NCBI RefSeq assembly: GCF_009498455.1
Contig: NZ_CP045644.1
Coordinates: 6,451,001-6,515,000, forward strand
DNA from: Variovorax paradoxus
GTDB lineage: Bacteria > Pseudomonadota > Gammaproteobacteria > Burkholderiales > Burkholderiaceae_C
Direction: 5' to 3'
DNA length: 64,000 bases
Shown here one piece after another: positions 38,352 to 47,039 of the stretch. Each line of letters starts with the position of its first letter. Position 1 is the first letter of the stretch. The notes under the pieces were generated by a model, which saw only the letters and a program-made list of their open reading frames with translations, was not told where the DNA came from and made no database searches. The position numbers and the translations under genes are program-made.

Positions 38352-38393
38352 GCAGCGCCCTTCCCCGGCACCGGCACTGGTGCCTGCGGCGGA

Positions 38394-39230
38394 TCAGGCG
38401 AGATGCCAGCGCCGGCTGTGCGGCCCCTGCTTCGCGAACACGTGCGCGAGATGCTTCTTGACCGTGTTGACGCTGATGCCGAGCCGCTCGGCGATCTGCT
38501 TGTTGGTCATGTCCCGGTGCATCAGCGACAGCACCTCCTCTTCCCGCGCGGTCAGCCGGACGGCCGGCGTGGTCCCACCGGACGCCCGCCGTCCGCCGCT
38601 GGCCTTCGATCGCAGCAGGGACAGGTACAGCGCCTGCAGCACCGGACCCGGAAAACCCAGCGCGCCTGCCAGCACGGCATCCAACGAGTGTGCGAGCTGC
38701 TCTGCGCTCGCGGCCCACTCGATGCTGCCGCGCGCCTGGCTCCGGATCGCCGCGTCCAGGCCCAGCAGCGAGGGCGCCTCCCAGCCGAGGAGCCAGTCGG
38801 TGGCTGCAAAGCGGCGGCGCAGATCGCCCAGCCGGTTGACGCTCTCCGGCGAAATCAACGCGATGTCCACCAGCAGCAGACGAGGTGCCTGCGGCCGGCA
38901 GAGGACTTCCAGTTCGGCGAGGCTGTTCATCTGCGCGTACGCGACCTCGTACATCCGCCCGACCCGGTGCCGCGAGGCCAGCAGGCCCAACCCGAACAGC
39001 GGGGGTGCGCGGCTGGGGCCGGTGGCGACGAGCACCGGCACGCGGACGTCGGCCGACGGGCGTGGCATGTCGAAGAAGGCGGGTTGAAAACGCTCCGATG
39101 CCCAAAGCTCGGATGGCGCGGATGGCGCCGGGGGAGCGAATGGCGACAGGGGACGCAAGCCTTGCATGACCGCCAGCGGATCGGCGTTCCAAGTGGGTGG
39201 CCCAACAGACGACAGTGGGACTTGTTCCAT
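38394..39230 (-). CDS. LuxR-type regulator with degenerate receiver-like N-terminus
   Basis: A 278-residue protein. The C-terminal 65 residues are a LuxR/GerE HTH (LTAREEEVLSLMHRDMTNKQIAERLGISVNTVKKHLAHVF). The middle part has a receiver-like rhythm (VPVLVATG at the start, then PRLLLVDIALISPESV) but no clear phosphorylation triad, so it may be a pseudo-receiver. It is divergent from the giant secreted protein gene (290-nt spacer) and is the best candidate to control that locus. Confidence 0.85.
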   Translation of the reverse strand: MEQVPLSSVGPPTWNADPLAVMQGLRPLSPFAPPAPSAPSELWASERFQPAFFDMPRPSADVRVPVLVATGPSRAPPLFGLGLLASRHRVGRMYEVAYAQMNSLAELEVLCRPQAPRLLLVDIALISPESVNRLGDLRRRFAATDWLLGWEAPSLLGLDAAIRSQARGSIEWAASAEQLAHSLDAVLAGALGFPGPVLQALYLSLLRSKASGGRRASGGTTPAVRLTAREEEVLSLMHRDMTNKQIAERLGISVNTVKKHLAHVFAKQGPHSRRWHLA

Positions 39231-39358
39231 GGTTTCCCTCCGCGGTGCTCATGGGGAAGGCAGGCGGATCGTAATGATAAAGACCACAACTTTTTGAGGA
39301 CAGGTCCGCGGCGCTCGCAAGGTATCAAAGGGTAAGGACGTGCGGCCGGCACGGCGCA

Positions 39359-39386
39359 TCACCCTGTGGGTGACAACTTTTATCCT
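39359..39386 (+). promoter_or_regulatory. Palindrome and possible -10 upstream of the secreted adhesin gene
   Basis: TCACCC-TGT-GGGTGA (39359-39373) is a perfect 6-bp dyad, followed by ACAACTTTTATCCTAT, where TATCCT (39381-39386) could be a -10 box. ACAACTTTT also occurs at 39286-39294, closer to the LuxR gene. The rest of the 289-nt spacer shows nothing clear. SD AAGGAG lies just before the ATG at 39520. Confidence 0.5.
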
Positions 39387-39519
39387 ATGGACGGGGCGCG
39401 GCCCTGAGGTTCAGCATCCTTGTCTGCTGATAAGTGAACGTGGTTGATCGCCAGCGAGCGCACGTCAATTCGGGAAGCACAGACTCCTATCGGCGCCCTT
39501 TTCCAAACAAGGAGTTCCT

Positions 39520-42500
39520 ATGGCTGCGCTAAACCTGACGACGGGCTCGACCGTCACCCTCGATGAATCCGCCAACTTGCAGAACCTTGCCGCTACTCCC
39601 GCTGCGCCCGGCGACAGTAACGACAATGACATCTCCGCAAGTTCGCTGCCCACCGCCTTCAGCACCCGCCTGACCGCCCAAGGCGCAGGCACGGCCATCA
39701 ACGCGGCGTTGAGCGGCTACAACGGGACCAACACCGGCACCAACGCCTTCACGTTCACCGTGACGGGCACGGTCACCGACATGTCGTTCACGGACGCCAA
39801 CGGCGCACCGCTCAATGGCCAGGACAGCGGCCTCAACACCGCCGACGGCGAAGACATCTTCCTGTACACCGACACGACCAACAACAACGTCGTCTACGGA
39901 AAGACCGCCCTCAATGTCGTCGTGTTCGCCGCCTACCTCGAGGAGACGGGAACCCCGGTGAGTGGCGCCAAGATCTGGACCGTTCAATACGAAGCGATAT
40001 CGAACCCCGATGCGACCAACGCCGACGACCCGGTCGACCTGACGGACAAGATCTTCGTCAGCGTGAGCAAGGACACGGAGTTCAACCTCGCGGACGCGCC
40101 CTCCGGCCAGAACCTGTTCCTGATGTTCACGACGGACACGCCGACGATTGTCGATGGCCGGATCACCAACGTGTCGATCATCGCGACCGGCAGGGACCCC
40201 GCCAACCAGTCCGGTGCCAACTTCAACAGCACCGCCGACGACATCAACATCAACACCGGCGACACGATCAACACCAGCAAGGCCGGTGGGCCGACCACGT
40301 TCGGCACCAACAGCCAGATGATCACCGAGCAGGAAGGCATCCGCTTCACCTTCGTGACCGGCGCCAGGGCGGACGTCACCATTCCGAACCTGGACCAGAA
40401 CGAGGCCGACCTGGAGTCGAACATCGACTTCACCGGCATGTTCGGCGCGACGACGGCCGACTTCGACGTGGTGCAGCTGCAAGGCGGCAAGAGTGCCCAG
40501 GTCAGGATCTCCGCCTTCAGCACGGCGGTGGAGTCGGGCAACAGCTTCGTCGAGGGCTACGCGAACGACACGATGATTTCGATCACGAGCGTGCGCGTGC
40601 TCGACTCCGCCGGGAACGTGCTCGAAACCTACTCGGCCGGTGCCGAGGGCGCACTGAGTTCGACCCTTGCCATCAGCATCACCGGCGGCATCGCGACCAT
40701 CACCGGCGTCGTGGCCGGCCAGTCGATCGAATACACGACGACAGCGAACCACAACCGCGTGCTCATCGAAAACGGGGCGGCCCTCGATGCGTCGGGCAAC
40801 ACCCACGCGGACTTCGACATCGGGGGATTCCGGCTGCTGAGGTCGTCCACCGCCACGGCGGAGATCGGCTCGCAGATGATCTTCGAAGACGACGGGCCGA
40901 GCATCGCGGTGGCCGATACGGCGCCCCCTGACGCCTTGACCGTCGACGAGACGGTTCTGGCGACCAATGCCTCGGCCAACTTTGCCGACAACTTCTCCAG
41001 CACGCCGAGCTACGGTGCAGACGGCGCGGGCACGGTCACCAGCGCCTTCGCACTGAGCCTGAAGACCAGCGGCGCAGACTCCGGCCTGGACGACGTGGCC
41101 ACCGGCAACAGCGTGTTCCTGTTCCTCAACGCCTCGGGCGTGGTCGAGGGGCGCCAGGGCACGGACGCCGTCGCAGCGGCCACAGGCGACATCGTCTTCA
41201 CCGTGAGCGTGAGTGCCACCGGCACGGTCACGCTCGACCAGGTGCGCGCCATCGTGCATCCGAACACCAGCAATCCGGACGATTCGAAGACGCTCGCCGC
41301 GGCCGACCTGATCGTGCTGACGCGCACCGACACCATCACCGACCAGGACGGCGACCAGGCGATGAGCTCGGACTTCCTGAACATCGGCCAGGCCCTGAAC
41401 TTCGAGGATGACGGGCCGAGCATCGGGGTGGCCGACACCGCACCTCCTGACGCACTGACGGTGGACGAAACCATCCTGGCCACCAACGCCTCGGCCAACT
41501 TTGCCGACAACTTCTCCAGCACGCCGAGCTACGGCGCGGACGGCGCAGGCACGGTCACCAGCGCCTACGCACTGAGCGTCAAGAGCGCGGGCGTCGCCTC
41601 GGGCCTGGTCGACACCCTGACCAACCAGAGCGTGGTGCTGACCCTCACCGCCGGCGGCGTGGTCGAGGGACGTACCGCCATCAGCGGTGCGCTGGTCTTC
41701 ACCGTGAGCGTCAGCGCCACCGGCACGGTCACGCTCGACCAGCAGCGTGCGATCGTGCATCCGGACACCAACAACCCGGACGATTCGAAGACGCTGTCTG
41801 CGGCCGACCTGATCGTGCTGACGCGCACCGACACCATCACCGACAAGGACGGTGACCAGGCCATGGGCTCGGACTTCCTGAACATCGGACAGGCCCTGAA
41901 CTTCGAGGACGATGGGCCGAGCATCGTGGTGGCCGACATCGCACCTCCTGACGCGTTGACGGTGGACGAAACCATCCTCGCCACCAATGCGTCAGCCAGC
42001 TTCGCCGACAACTTCTCGAGCTCGCCGAGCTACGGCGCGGACGGTGCGGGCACGGTCACCAGCGCCTACGCACTGACCCTGAAGACCAGCGGCGCGGACT
42101 CCGGCCTGGACGACGTGGCCACCGGCAACAGCGTGTTCCTGTTCCTCAACGCCTCGGGCGTCGTCGAGGGGCGCCAAGGCACGGACGCCGTGACAGCCGC
42201 CACAGGCAGCATCGTCTTCACGGTGAGCGTCAGCGCGACCGGCACGGTCACGCTCGACCAGCAGCGTGCCATCTTGCACCCGGACACCAACAACCCGGAC
42301 GATTCGAAGACGCTCGCCGCAGCCGACCTGATCGTGCTGACGCGCACCGACACCATCACCGACAAGGATGGCGACCAGGCCACGGGTTCGGACTCGCTGA
42401 ACATCGGACAGGCCCTGAACTTCGAGGACGACGGGCCGAGCATCGGGGTGGCCGATATCGCGGCGCCTGACGCATTGACGGTGGACGAAACCATCCTCGC

Positions 42501-45147
42501 CACCAACGCCTCGGCCAACTTCGCCGACAACTTCTCCAGCACGCCGAGCTACGGCGCGGACGGCGCAGGCACGGTCACCAGCGCCTATGCGCTCAGCGTC
42601 AAGAGCGCGGGCGTCGCTTCGGGCCTGGTCGACACGCAGACCAACCAGAGCGTGGTGTTGACGCTGACCGCCGGCGGCGTGGTCGAAGGGCGTACCGCCA
42701 TCAGCGGTGCGCTGGTCTTCACCGTGAGCGTCAGTGCTGCGGGCCTTGTCACGCTGGACCAGCAGCGTGCCATCGTGCATCCGGACACCACCAACCCGGA
42801 CGACTCGAAGACGCTGTCTGCGGCCGACCTGATCGTGCTGACGCGCACCGACACCATCACCGACAGGGACGGCGACCAGGCCATGGCCTCGGACTTCCTG
42901 AACATCGGACAGGCCCTGAACTTCGAGGATGACGGGCCGAGCATCGGGGTGGCCGACACCGCGCCTCCTGACGCCCTGACGGTGGACGAAACCATCCTCG
43001 CCACCAACGCGTCGGCCAGCTTCGCCGACAACTTCTCCAGCACGCCGAGCTACGGCGCGGACGGCGCAGGCACGGTCACCAGCGCGTACACGCTGGGCGT
43101 CAAGAGCGCGGGCGTCGCCTCGGGTCTGGTCGACACCCTGACCAACCAGAGCGTGGTGCTGACCCTCACCGCCGGGGGCGTGGTCGAAGGGCGTACCGCC
43201 ATCAGCGGTGCGCTGGTCTTCACCGTGAGCGTCAGTGCTGCGGGCCTTGTCACGCTCGACCAGCAGCGTGCGATCGTGCACCCGGACGCCACCAACCCGG
43301 ACGATTCGACGACGCTGTCTGCGGCCGACCTGATCGTGCTGACGCGCACGGACACCATCACCGACAAGGACGGCGACCAGGCCATGGGCGCGGACTTCCT
43401 GAACATCGGCCAGGCCCTGAACTTCGAGGACGACGGGCCGACCATCGTGGCCCGCACCGACCTCATCTATTCGAACACCAGCAACCCGGCGCCCGGCGGC
43501 ACGGGCGTCTTCGACTACGAGATCGGCGCCGACGCACGGTCGAGCTACAGCCTCACCAACTCCGACTTTTCAGCGATCACGTTGACCGGCACGGTGGGCA
43601 GTGCGGCGATCGGCAGCCCGACGGTGACCTGGACCTCCGAGACGGCGACGGGCGCCTCGTTCGCCGTGAGCTTCAGCTACAAGCCGGACCCCAGTTCAGC
43701 CACCACCACCAACGCCACCGGCACGCTGAGCTTCGACAAGGTGAACGGCACCTACTCGCTCACGCTGAATGCGCCCATCGCGGGCTTCAACACCGTCTCG
43801 ACCGGCCAGGCCCTGGGCTTCACCGGCTACACGCTGGGGACATCGACGGTCGACCAGACGCAGCCCGACGTGTCGGTGGCCCAGTTGAGCAGCAACTTCT
43901 TCGTGCAGTTCACCGGCTACAACGAGCCGGGCGGCGGCACCGGTGCCAAGAACATCCAGGCGATCGCGCCGGCAGCCCCGTTGGGCACGGCCAATGGAAC
44001 CGCGTTTGCGAACGGCGAACTGTTCAAGCAGGAAGGGACGTGGGTGAGCGTGTCCAACCAGGCCAACGGCGTGGCGAGCGACACGATCCAGCAGGGCGAG
44101 GTGCTGGACCTCGACTTCTTCGCCGCGAACCCGTTCGGCTTCGCGACCACGACGCCGACCACGCAGGCGGCCGGCATGTTCCTGAAGTTCGACGGCATCG
44201 GCAGCGAGGACCTGGTGCTCGTGCTCAAGCTGGTGGACCCGGACGACGGCAGCCGCACGACGAAGGCCATCATCATCGACAACGCCGACATCATCAAATT
44301 CGGCGGCACCATTCCGGCCCCGTACAGCATCGTGCTCGACAACAACGATGGCGCCATCATCATCGAGTCGAACGACTTCAACACCGGCACCGAAAACTAC
44401 GTCATCGAAGGTGCGCAACTGCTGGTGTCGACCGAAGACGTGACGGGCACGGCCATCAACCTCAACCCACTGACCGGGGCCGGCGGCGGCAGCACCACGT
44501 TCCAGGAATTTTCGGGAACGCCTGGCACGGCCAATCCCGAAGCGGCCACGACCGACAACGACGTCATCAAGATCTCGGACATCGGGTTCGTCACGCTCAA
44601 CAGCGGCCAGCTCGACGCCAGCCTGCAGTTCTCGCTGGCGGTCCAGGACGCCGATGGCGACGCCACCGCGACGCAGGTGCTGGACGTCGGCATCGTCGGC
44701 GGCACCGTCTTCACCGGCGGTGCGGACAACGAGTCGATCCAGGGCAGCGCGGGCAACGACACGCTCAACGGCGGCGCCGGCAACGACACGCTGACCGGTG
44801 GACTGGGCAAGGACGCGCTCACCGGCGGCGACGGCAACGACGTGTACGACTTCAATGCCGTGGCCGAGAGTCCGGCGGGTGCCAACAAGGACGTGGTCTC
44901 CGGCTTCACGAGCGGCGCGGACACGATCGACCTGTCGGGCATCGACGCCATTTCGGGCAACGCGAACGCGAACGATGCGTTCAGCTACCTGGCCGGTGCG
45001 GCGTTCACCAACGTGGCCGGGCAGCTGAGGTTCGACGTCGCCACCCAGACGCTTCAGGCCGATGTCGACGGCAACGGCGGCGCCGACTTCGAAGTGCAGC
45101 TGGTCGGTGTCGTGGCGCCGCCACCGCTGGGCGACCTCGTCGTGTAG
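39520..45147 (+). CDS. Giant type I secreted repeat protein (T1SS-143/DUF5801 repeats, RTX tail)
   Basis: An 1875-residue acidic protein without a signal peptide. Residues 1-450 are a Thr/Asn-rich N-terminal region. Residues about 455-1302 are five tandem repeats of 167 or 173 residues, each starting near FEDDGPSI. Residues 1302-1730 are a distinct beta-rich region. RTX nonapeptides (GSAGNDTLNGGAGNDTLTGG) occupy about 1733-1777, followed by a serralysin-like C-terminal secretion signal (FTSGADTIDLSGIDA). It is almost certainly exported by the type I system encoded immediately downstream and acts as a surface adhesin or matrix protein. Calcium binding is inferred from the RTX motifs. Confidence 0.92.
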   Translation: MAALNLTTGSTVTLDESANLQNLAATPAAPGDSNDNDISASSLPTAFSTRLTAQGAGTAINAALSGYNGTNTGTNAFTFTVTGTVTDMSFTDANGAPLNGQDSGLNTADGEDIFLYTDTTNNNVVYGKTALNVVVFAAYLEETGTPVSGAKIWTVQYEAISNPDATNADDPVDLTDKIFVSVSKDTEFNLADAPSGQNLFLMFTTDTPTIVDGRITNVSIIATGRDPANQSGANFNSTADDININTGDTINTSKAGGPTTFGTNSQMITEQEGIRFTFVTGARADVTIPNLDQNEADLESNIDFTGMFGATTADFDVVQLQGGKSAQVRISAFSTAVESGNSFVEGYANDTMISITSVRVLDSAGNVLETYSAGAEGALSSTLAISITGGIATITGVVAGQSIEYTTTANHNRVLIENGAALDASGNTHADFDIGGFRLLRSSTATAEIGSQMIFEDDGPSIAVADTAPPDALTVDETVLATNASANFADNFSSTPSYGADGAGTVTSAFALSLKTSGADSGLDDVATGNSVFLFLNASGVVEGRQGTDAVAAATGDIVFTVSVSATGTVTLDQVRAIVHPNTSNPDDSKTLAAADLIVLTRTDTITDQDGDQAMSSDFLNIGQALNFEDDGPSIGVADTAPPDALTVDETILATNASANFADNFSSTPSYGADGAGTVTSAYALSVKSAGVASGLVDTLTNQSVVLTLTAGGVVEGRTAISGALVFTVSVSATGTVTLDQQRAIVHPDTNNPDDSKTLSAADLIVLTRTDTITDKDGDQAMGSDFLNIGQALNFEDDGPSIVVADIAPPDALTVDETILATNASASFADNFSSSPSYGADGAGTVTSAYALTLKTSGADSGLDDVATGNSVFLFLNASGVVEGRQGTDAVTAATGSIVFTVSVSATGTVTLDQQRAILHPDTNNPDDSKTLAAADLIVLTRTDTITDKDGDQATGSDSLNIGQALNFEDDGPSIGVADIAAPDALTVDETILATNASANFADNFSSTPSYGADGAGTVTSAYALSVKSAGVASGLVDTQTNQSVVLTLTAGGVVEGRTAISGALVFTVSVSAAGLVTLDQQRAIVHPDTTNPDDSKTLSAADLIVLTRTDTITDRDGDQAMASDFLNIGQALNFEDDGPSIGVADTAPPDALTVDETILATNASASFADNFSSTPSYGADGAGTVTSAYTLGVKSAGVASGLVDTLTNQSVVLTLTAGGVVEGRTAISGALVFTVSVSAAGLVTLDQQRAIVHPDATNPDDSTTLSAADLIVLTRTDTITDKDGDQAMGADFLNIGQALNFEDDGPTIVARTDLIYSNTSNPAPGGTGVFDYEIGADARSSYSLTNSDFSAITLTGTVGSAAIGSPTVTWTSETATGASFAVSFSYKPDPSSATTTNATGTLSFDKVNGTYSLTLNAPIAGFNTVSTGQALGFTGYTLGTSTVDQTQPDVSVAQLSSNFFVQFTGYNEPGGGTGAKNIQAIAPAAPLGTANGTAFANGELFKQEGTWVSVSNQANGVASDTIQQGEVLDLDFFAANPFGFATTTPTTQAAGMFLKFDGIGSEDLVLVLKLVDPDDGSRTTKAIIIDNADIIKFGGTIPAPYSIVLDNNDGAIIIESNDFNTGTENYVIEGAQLLVSTEDVTGTAINLNPLTGAGGGSTTFQEFSGTPGTANPEAATTDNDVIKISDIGFVTLNSGQLDASLQFSLAVQDADGDATATQVLDVGIVGGTVFTGGADNESIQGSAGNDTLNGGAGNDTLTGGLGKDALTGGDGNDVYDFNAVAESPAGANKDVVSGFTSGADTIDLSGIDAISGNANANDAFSYLAGAAFTNVAGQLRFDVATQTLQADVDGNGGADFEVQLVGVVAPPPLGDLVV
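40891..43431 (+). repeat. Five tandem coding repeats in A-B-A-B-B order
   Basis: Units begin at 40891, 41410, 41911, 42430 and 42931, with lengths 519, 501, 519, 501 and 501 nt. Type A (519) carries KTSGADSGLDDVATGNSVF; type B (501) carries KSAGVASGLVDTLTNQSVV. Flanking segments are nearly identical between units. This makes the gene prone to expansion or contraction by recombination and to assembly errors. Confidence 0.9.
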
Positions 45148-45167
45148 GCCCAGGCAATGCGTTGAAG

Positions 45168-45197
45168 CGAGGGCGGCCATCATGCCAACCGCCCTCG
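45168..45197 (+). terminator. Hairpin between adhesin and T1SS genes
   Basis: The 9-bp stem CGAGGGCGG (45168-45176) / CCGCCCTCG (45189-45197) with a 12-nt loop lacks a T-run. It may partly terminate or stabilise the adhesin mRNA, giving more adhesin than transporter. Confidence 0.55.
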
Positions 45198-45230
45198 TCC
45201 CCGTGATCGAAGTCGAATGAGCGAGGTGGT

Positions 45231-47039
45231 ATGAAGCCTCCGGAAAAATCGGGCGAATTGCGGCAAGCGGTGACGGCGCTGCGCCCCTACGTCGTGCGGG
45301 CGGCCTGGTTCAGCGTGTGCGCCGGCCTTCTGCTGCTGGCGCCGAGCGCGTACATGCTGGAGGTGTACGGGCGCGTGCTGAACAGCCGCAACGCGTTCAC
45401 GCTGGCCATGCTGACGCTGCTGGTGCTGGCTGCCTACGGCCTCATGGAAGTGCTCGACTGGGCCCGCGCGCAGGTGATGTACCAGGCCGCGCAGGCCCTA
45501 GACCAGGCGATGCGCAACCGCGTGTTCGTCGCCGTCTTCGACGCGGGTCTCATGCGGGTGCCGGGCGGAACGGTGCAGCCGCTCAACGACCTTCGGACCT
45601 TGCGCGAATTCCTGTACGCGCCGCCGTTGCTGGCGCTCATGGAAGCGCCGGTGTCGCTGGTCTTCGTGGGGCTGATGTTCGCCATCAGCCCGGTGCTGGG
45701 ATGGTCCGCTGTTGTCGGCTCGCTGCTGCAGGTGTTTGTCGGCTGGCTCAACGACCGCCGCACACGCCCGCCGCTGGTGGCGGCCAACCGGTGCGCGATC
45801 GATGCGCAGCAGTACGCCGATGCCGTGTTGAGAAACTCGCAGGTCATCGAGTCGATGGGCATGCAGCAGGACGTCCATCGCCGCTGGATGGGCAAGCGAC
45901 GCGATTTCCTGCAGCGCGAGGCCGTGGCCTCGGACCACGCCGGCACCTCGCAGGCCGTCAGCAAGTTCCTGCAGGTCACCACGGGTTCGCTGTTGCTCGG
46001 ACTGGGTGCCTGGCTGCTGCTGAAGAACCAGCTCAACGGCAACGCCGGAATGATGGTGGTCGGATCGATCCTGGGCGGCCGGGCCCTCGCGCCACTGGTG
46101 CAGCTCGTGACGCAATGGCGCGTGGTGGTCAACGCCGGCGATGCATGGCGGCGCCTGGACAGCCTGTTGGGCGCGATCGCCCCGAAACCGGACACGATGC
46201 CGCTGCCGCCGCCCAAGGGCGCGCTGCAGGTCGAAAGCCTCGTGGCCGGCGCGCCCCCGGGCAACGGCCCGGCCCTCCTGAAGAACGTGGCCTTCAGCCT
46301 GGCGCCCGGCGAGGTGCTGGCCGTCGTCGGTCCGTCTGCCGCGGGGAAAACGACGTTGGCGCGCCTGCTCGTCGGCCTGTGGCCCGCGGCGAGCGGCAAG
46401 GTGCGGCTGGACGGCGCCGACGTGTTCGCGTGGGACAAGCGCGAACTCGGCCCGCACATCGGCTACCTGCCCCAGGACGTGGAATTGCTCGACGGCACGC
46501 TGGCCGAGAACATCGCGCGCTTCGGGGAGGTGCGGCCGGCGAAGGTCAAGGCAGCGGCATTGGCCGTCGACCTGCACGCCAGCATCACGGGCCTTCCGCT
46601 CGGCTACGACAGCCCGGTCGGGCCCGAAGGCACCGTGCTGTCGGGCGGGCAGCGGCAGCGCGTGGCATTGGCCCGCGCGATCTATGGCGAGCCCGCGCTG
46701 GTGGTGCTCGACGAACCGAACTCGAGCCTCGACGACGCGGGCGACGCCGCCCTGGCAGCCGCCATCCTGACCCTCAAGGCGCGCGGCACGACCTTCGTCG
46801 TCATGACGCACCGCACCAGCGTGCTGGCCGTGGCGGACAAGATGCTGGTGCTGAGCGACGGCGTCATGCAGGCCTTCGGCCCGCGCGACGAGATCCTGGC
46901 GGCGCTGCGGCAGGCCGGCGACCAGGCGGCGGACCGGACACGCAAGGCAGCCCACAGCGCGGCATCGCGGCATCGCGATGCCGTCGCTTCGCCCGGCAAC
47001 GCCGCGAGCATCGCGCTTCAGGCGCACCCACGGCCATGA
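45231..47039 (+). CDS. Type I secretion ABC transporter, PrtD-like (first copy)
   Basis: A 602-residue inner-membrane permease-ATPase. The membrane half (1-300) has about six hydrophobic segments; the ATPase half has Walker A GPSAAGKT, signature LSGGQRQR, Walker B LVVLDEPNSSLDD and the switch His in VMTHRT. There is no N-terminal C39 or C39-like domain, as in PrtD/AprD exporters. It is followed with ATGA overlap by a second, similar gene. The C-terminal 40 residues are an extra basic, Ala-rich tail. Confidence 0.92.
   Translation: MKPPEKSGELRQAVTALRPYVVRAAWFSVCAGLLLLAPSAYMLEVYGRVLNSRNAFTLAMLTLLVLAAYGLMEVLDWARAQVMYQAAQALDQAMRNRVFVAVFDAGLMRVPGGTVQPLNDLRTLREFLYAPPLLALMEAPVSLVFVGLMFAISPVLGWSAVVGSLLQVFVGWLNDRRTRPPLVAANRCAIDAQQYADAVLRNSQVIESMGMQQDVHRRWMGKRRDFLQREAVASDHAGTSQAVSKFLQVTTGSLLLGLGAWLLLKNQLNGNAGMMVVGSILGGRALAPLVQLVTQWRVVVNAGDAWRRLDSLLGAIAPKPDTMPLPPPKGALQVESLVAGAPPGNGPALLKNVAFSLAPGEVLAVVGPSAAGKTTLARLLVGLWPAASGKVRLDGADVFAWDKRELGPHIGYLPQDVELLDGTLAENIARFGEVRPAKVKAAALAVDLHASITGLPLGYDSPVGPEGTVLSGGQRQRVALARAIYGEPALVVLDEPNSSLDDAGDAALAAAILTLKARGTTFVVMTHRTSVLAVADKMLVLSDGVMQAFGPRDEILAALRQAGDQAADRTRKAAHSAASRHRDAVASPGNAASIALQAHPRP

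Noticed and set aside
38367..38384. Bidirectional terminator between gnd and the LuxR gene
   Set aside because: GGCACC/GGTGCC forms a short stem, but there is no T-run on either strand, so function is doubtful.
39529..41760. 743-codon minus-strand frame opposite the adhesin repeats
   Set aside because: A mirror of the plus-strand repeats; the plus-strand protein has recognisable repeat and RTX domains.
40891..43431. CRISPR-like regular repeats
   Set aside because: The units are about 500 nt, in frame and coding for protein domains; no short direct repeats with unique spacers occur anywhere in the window.
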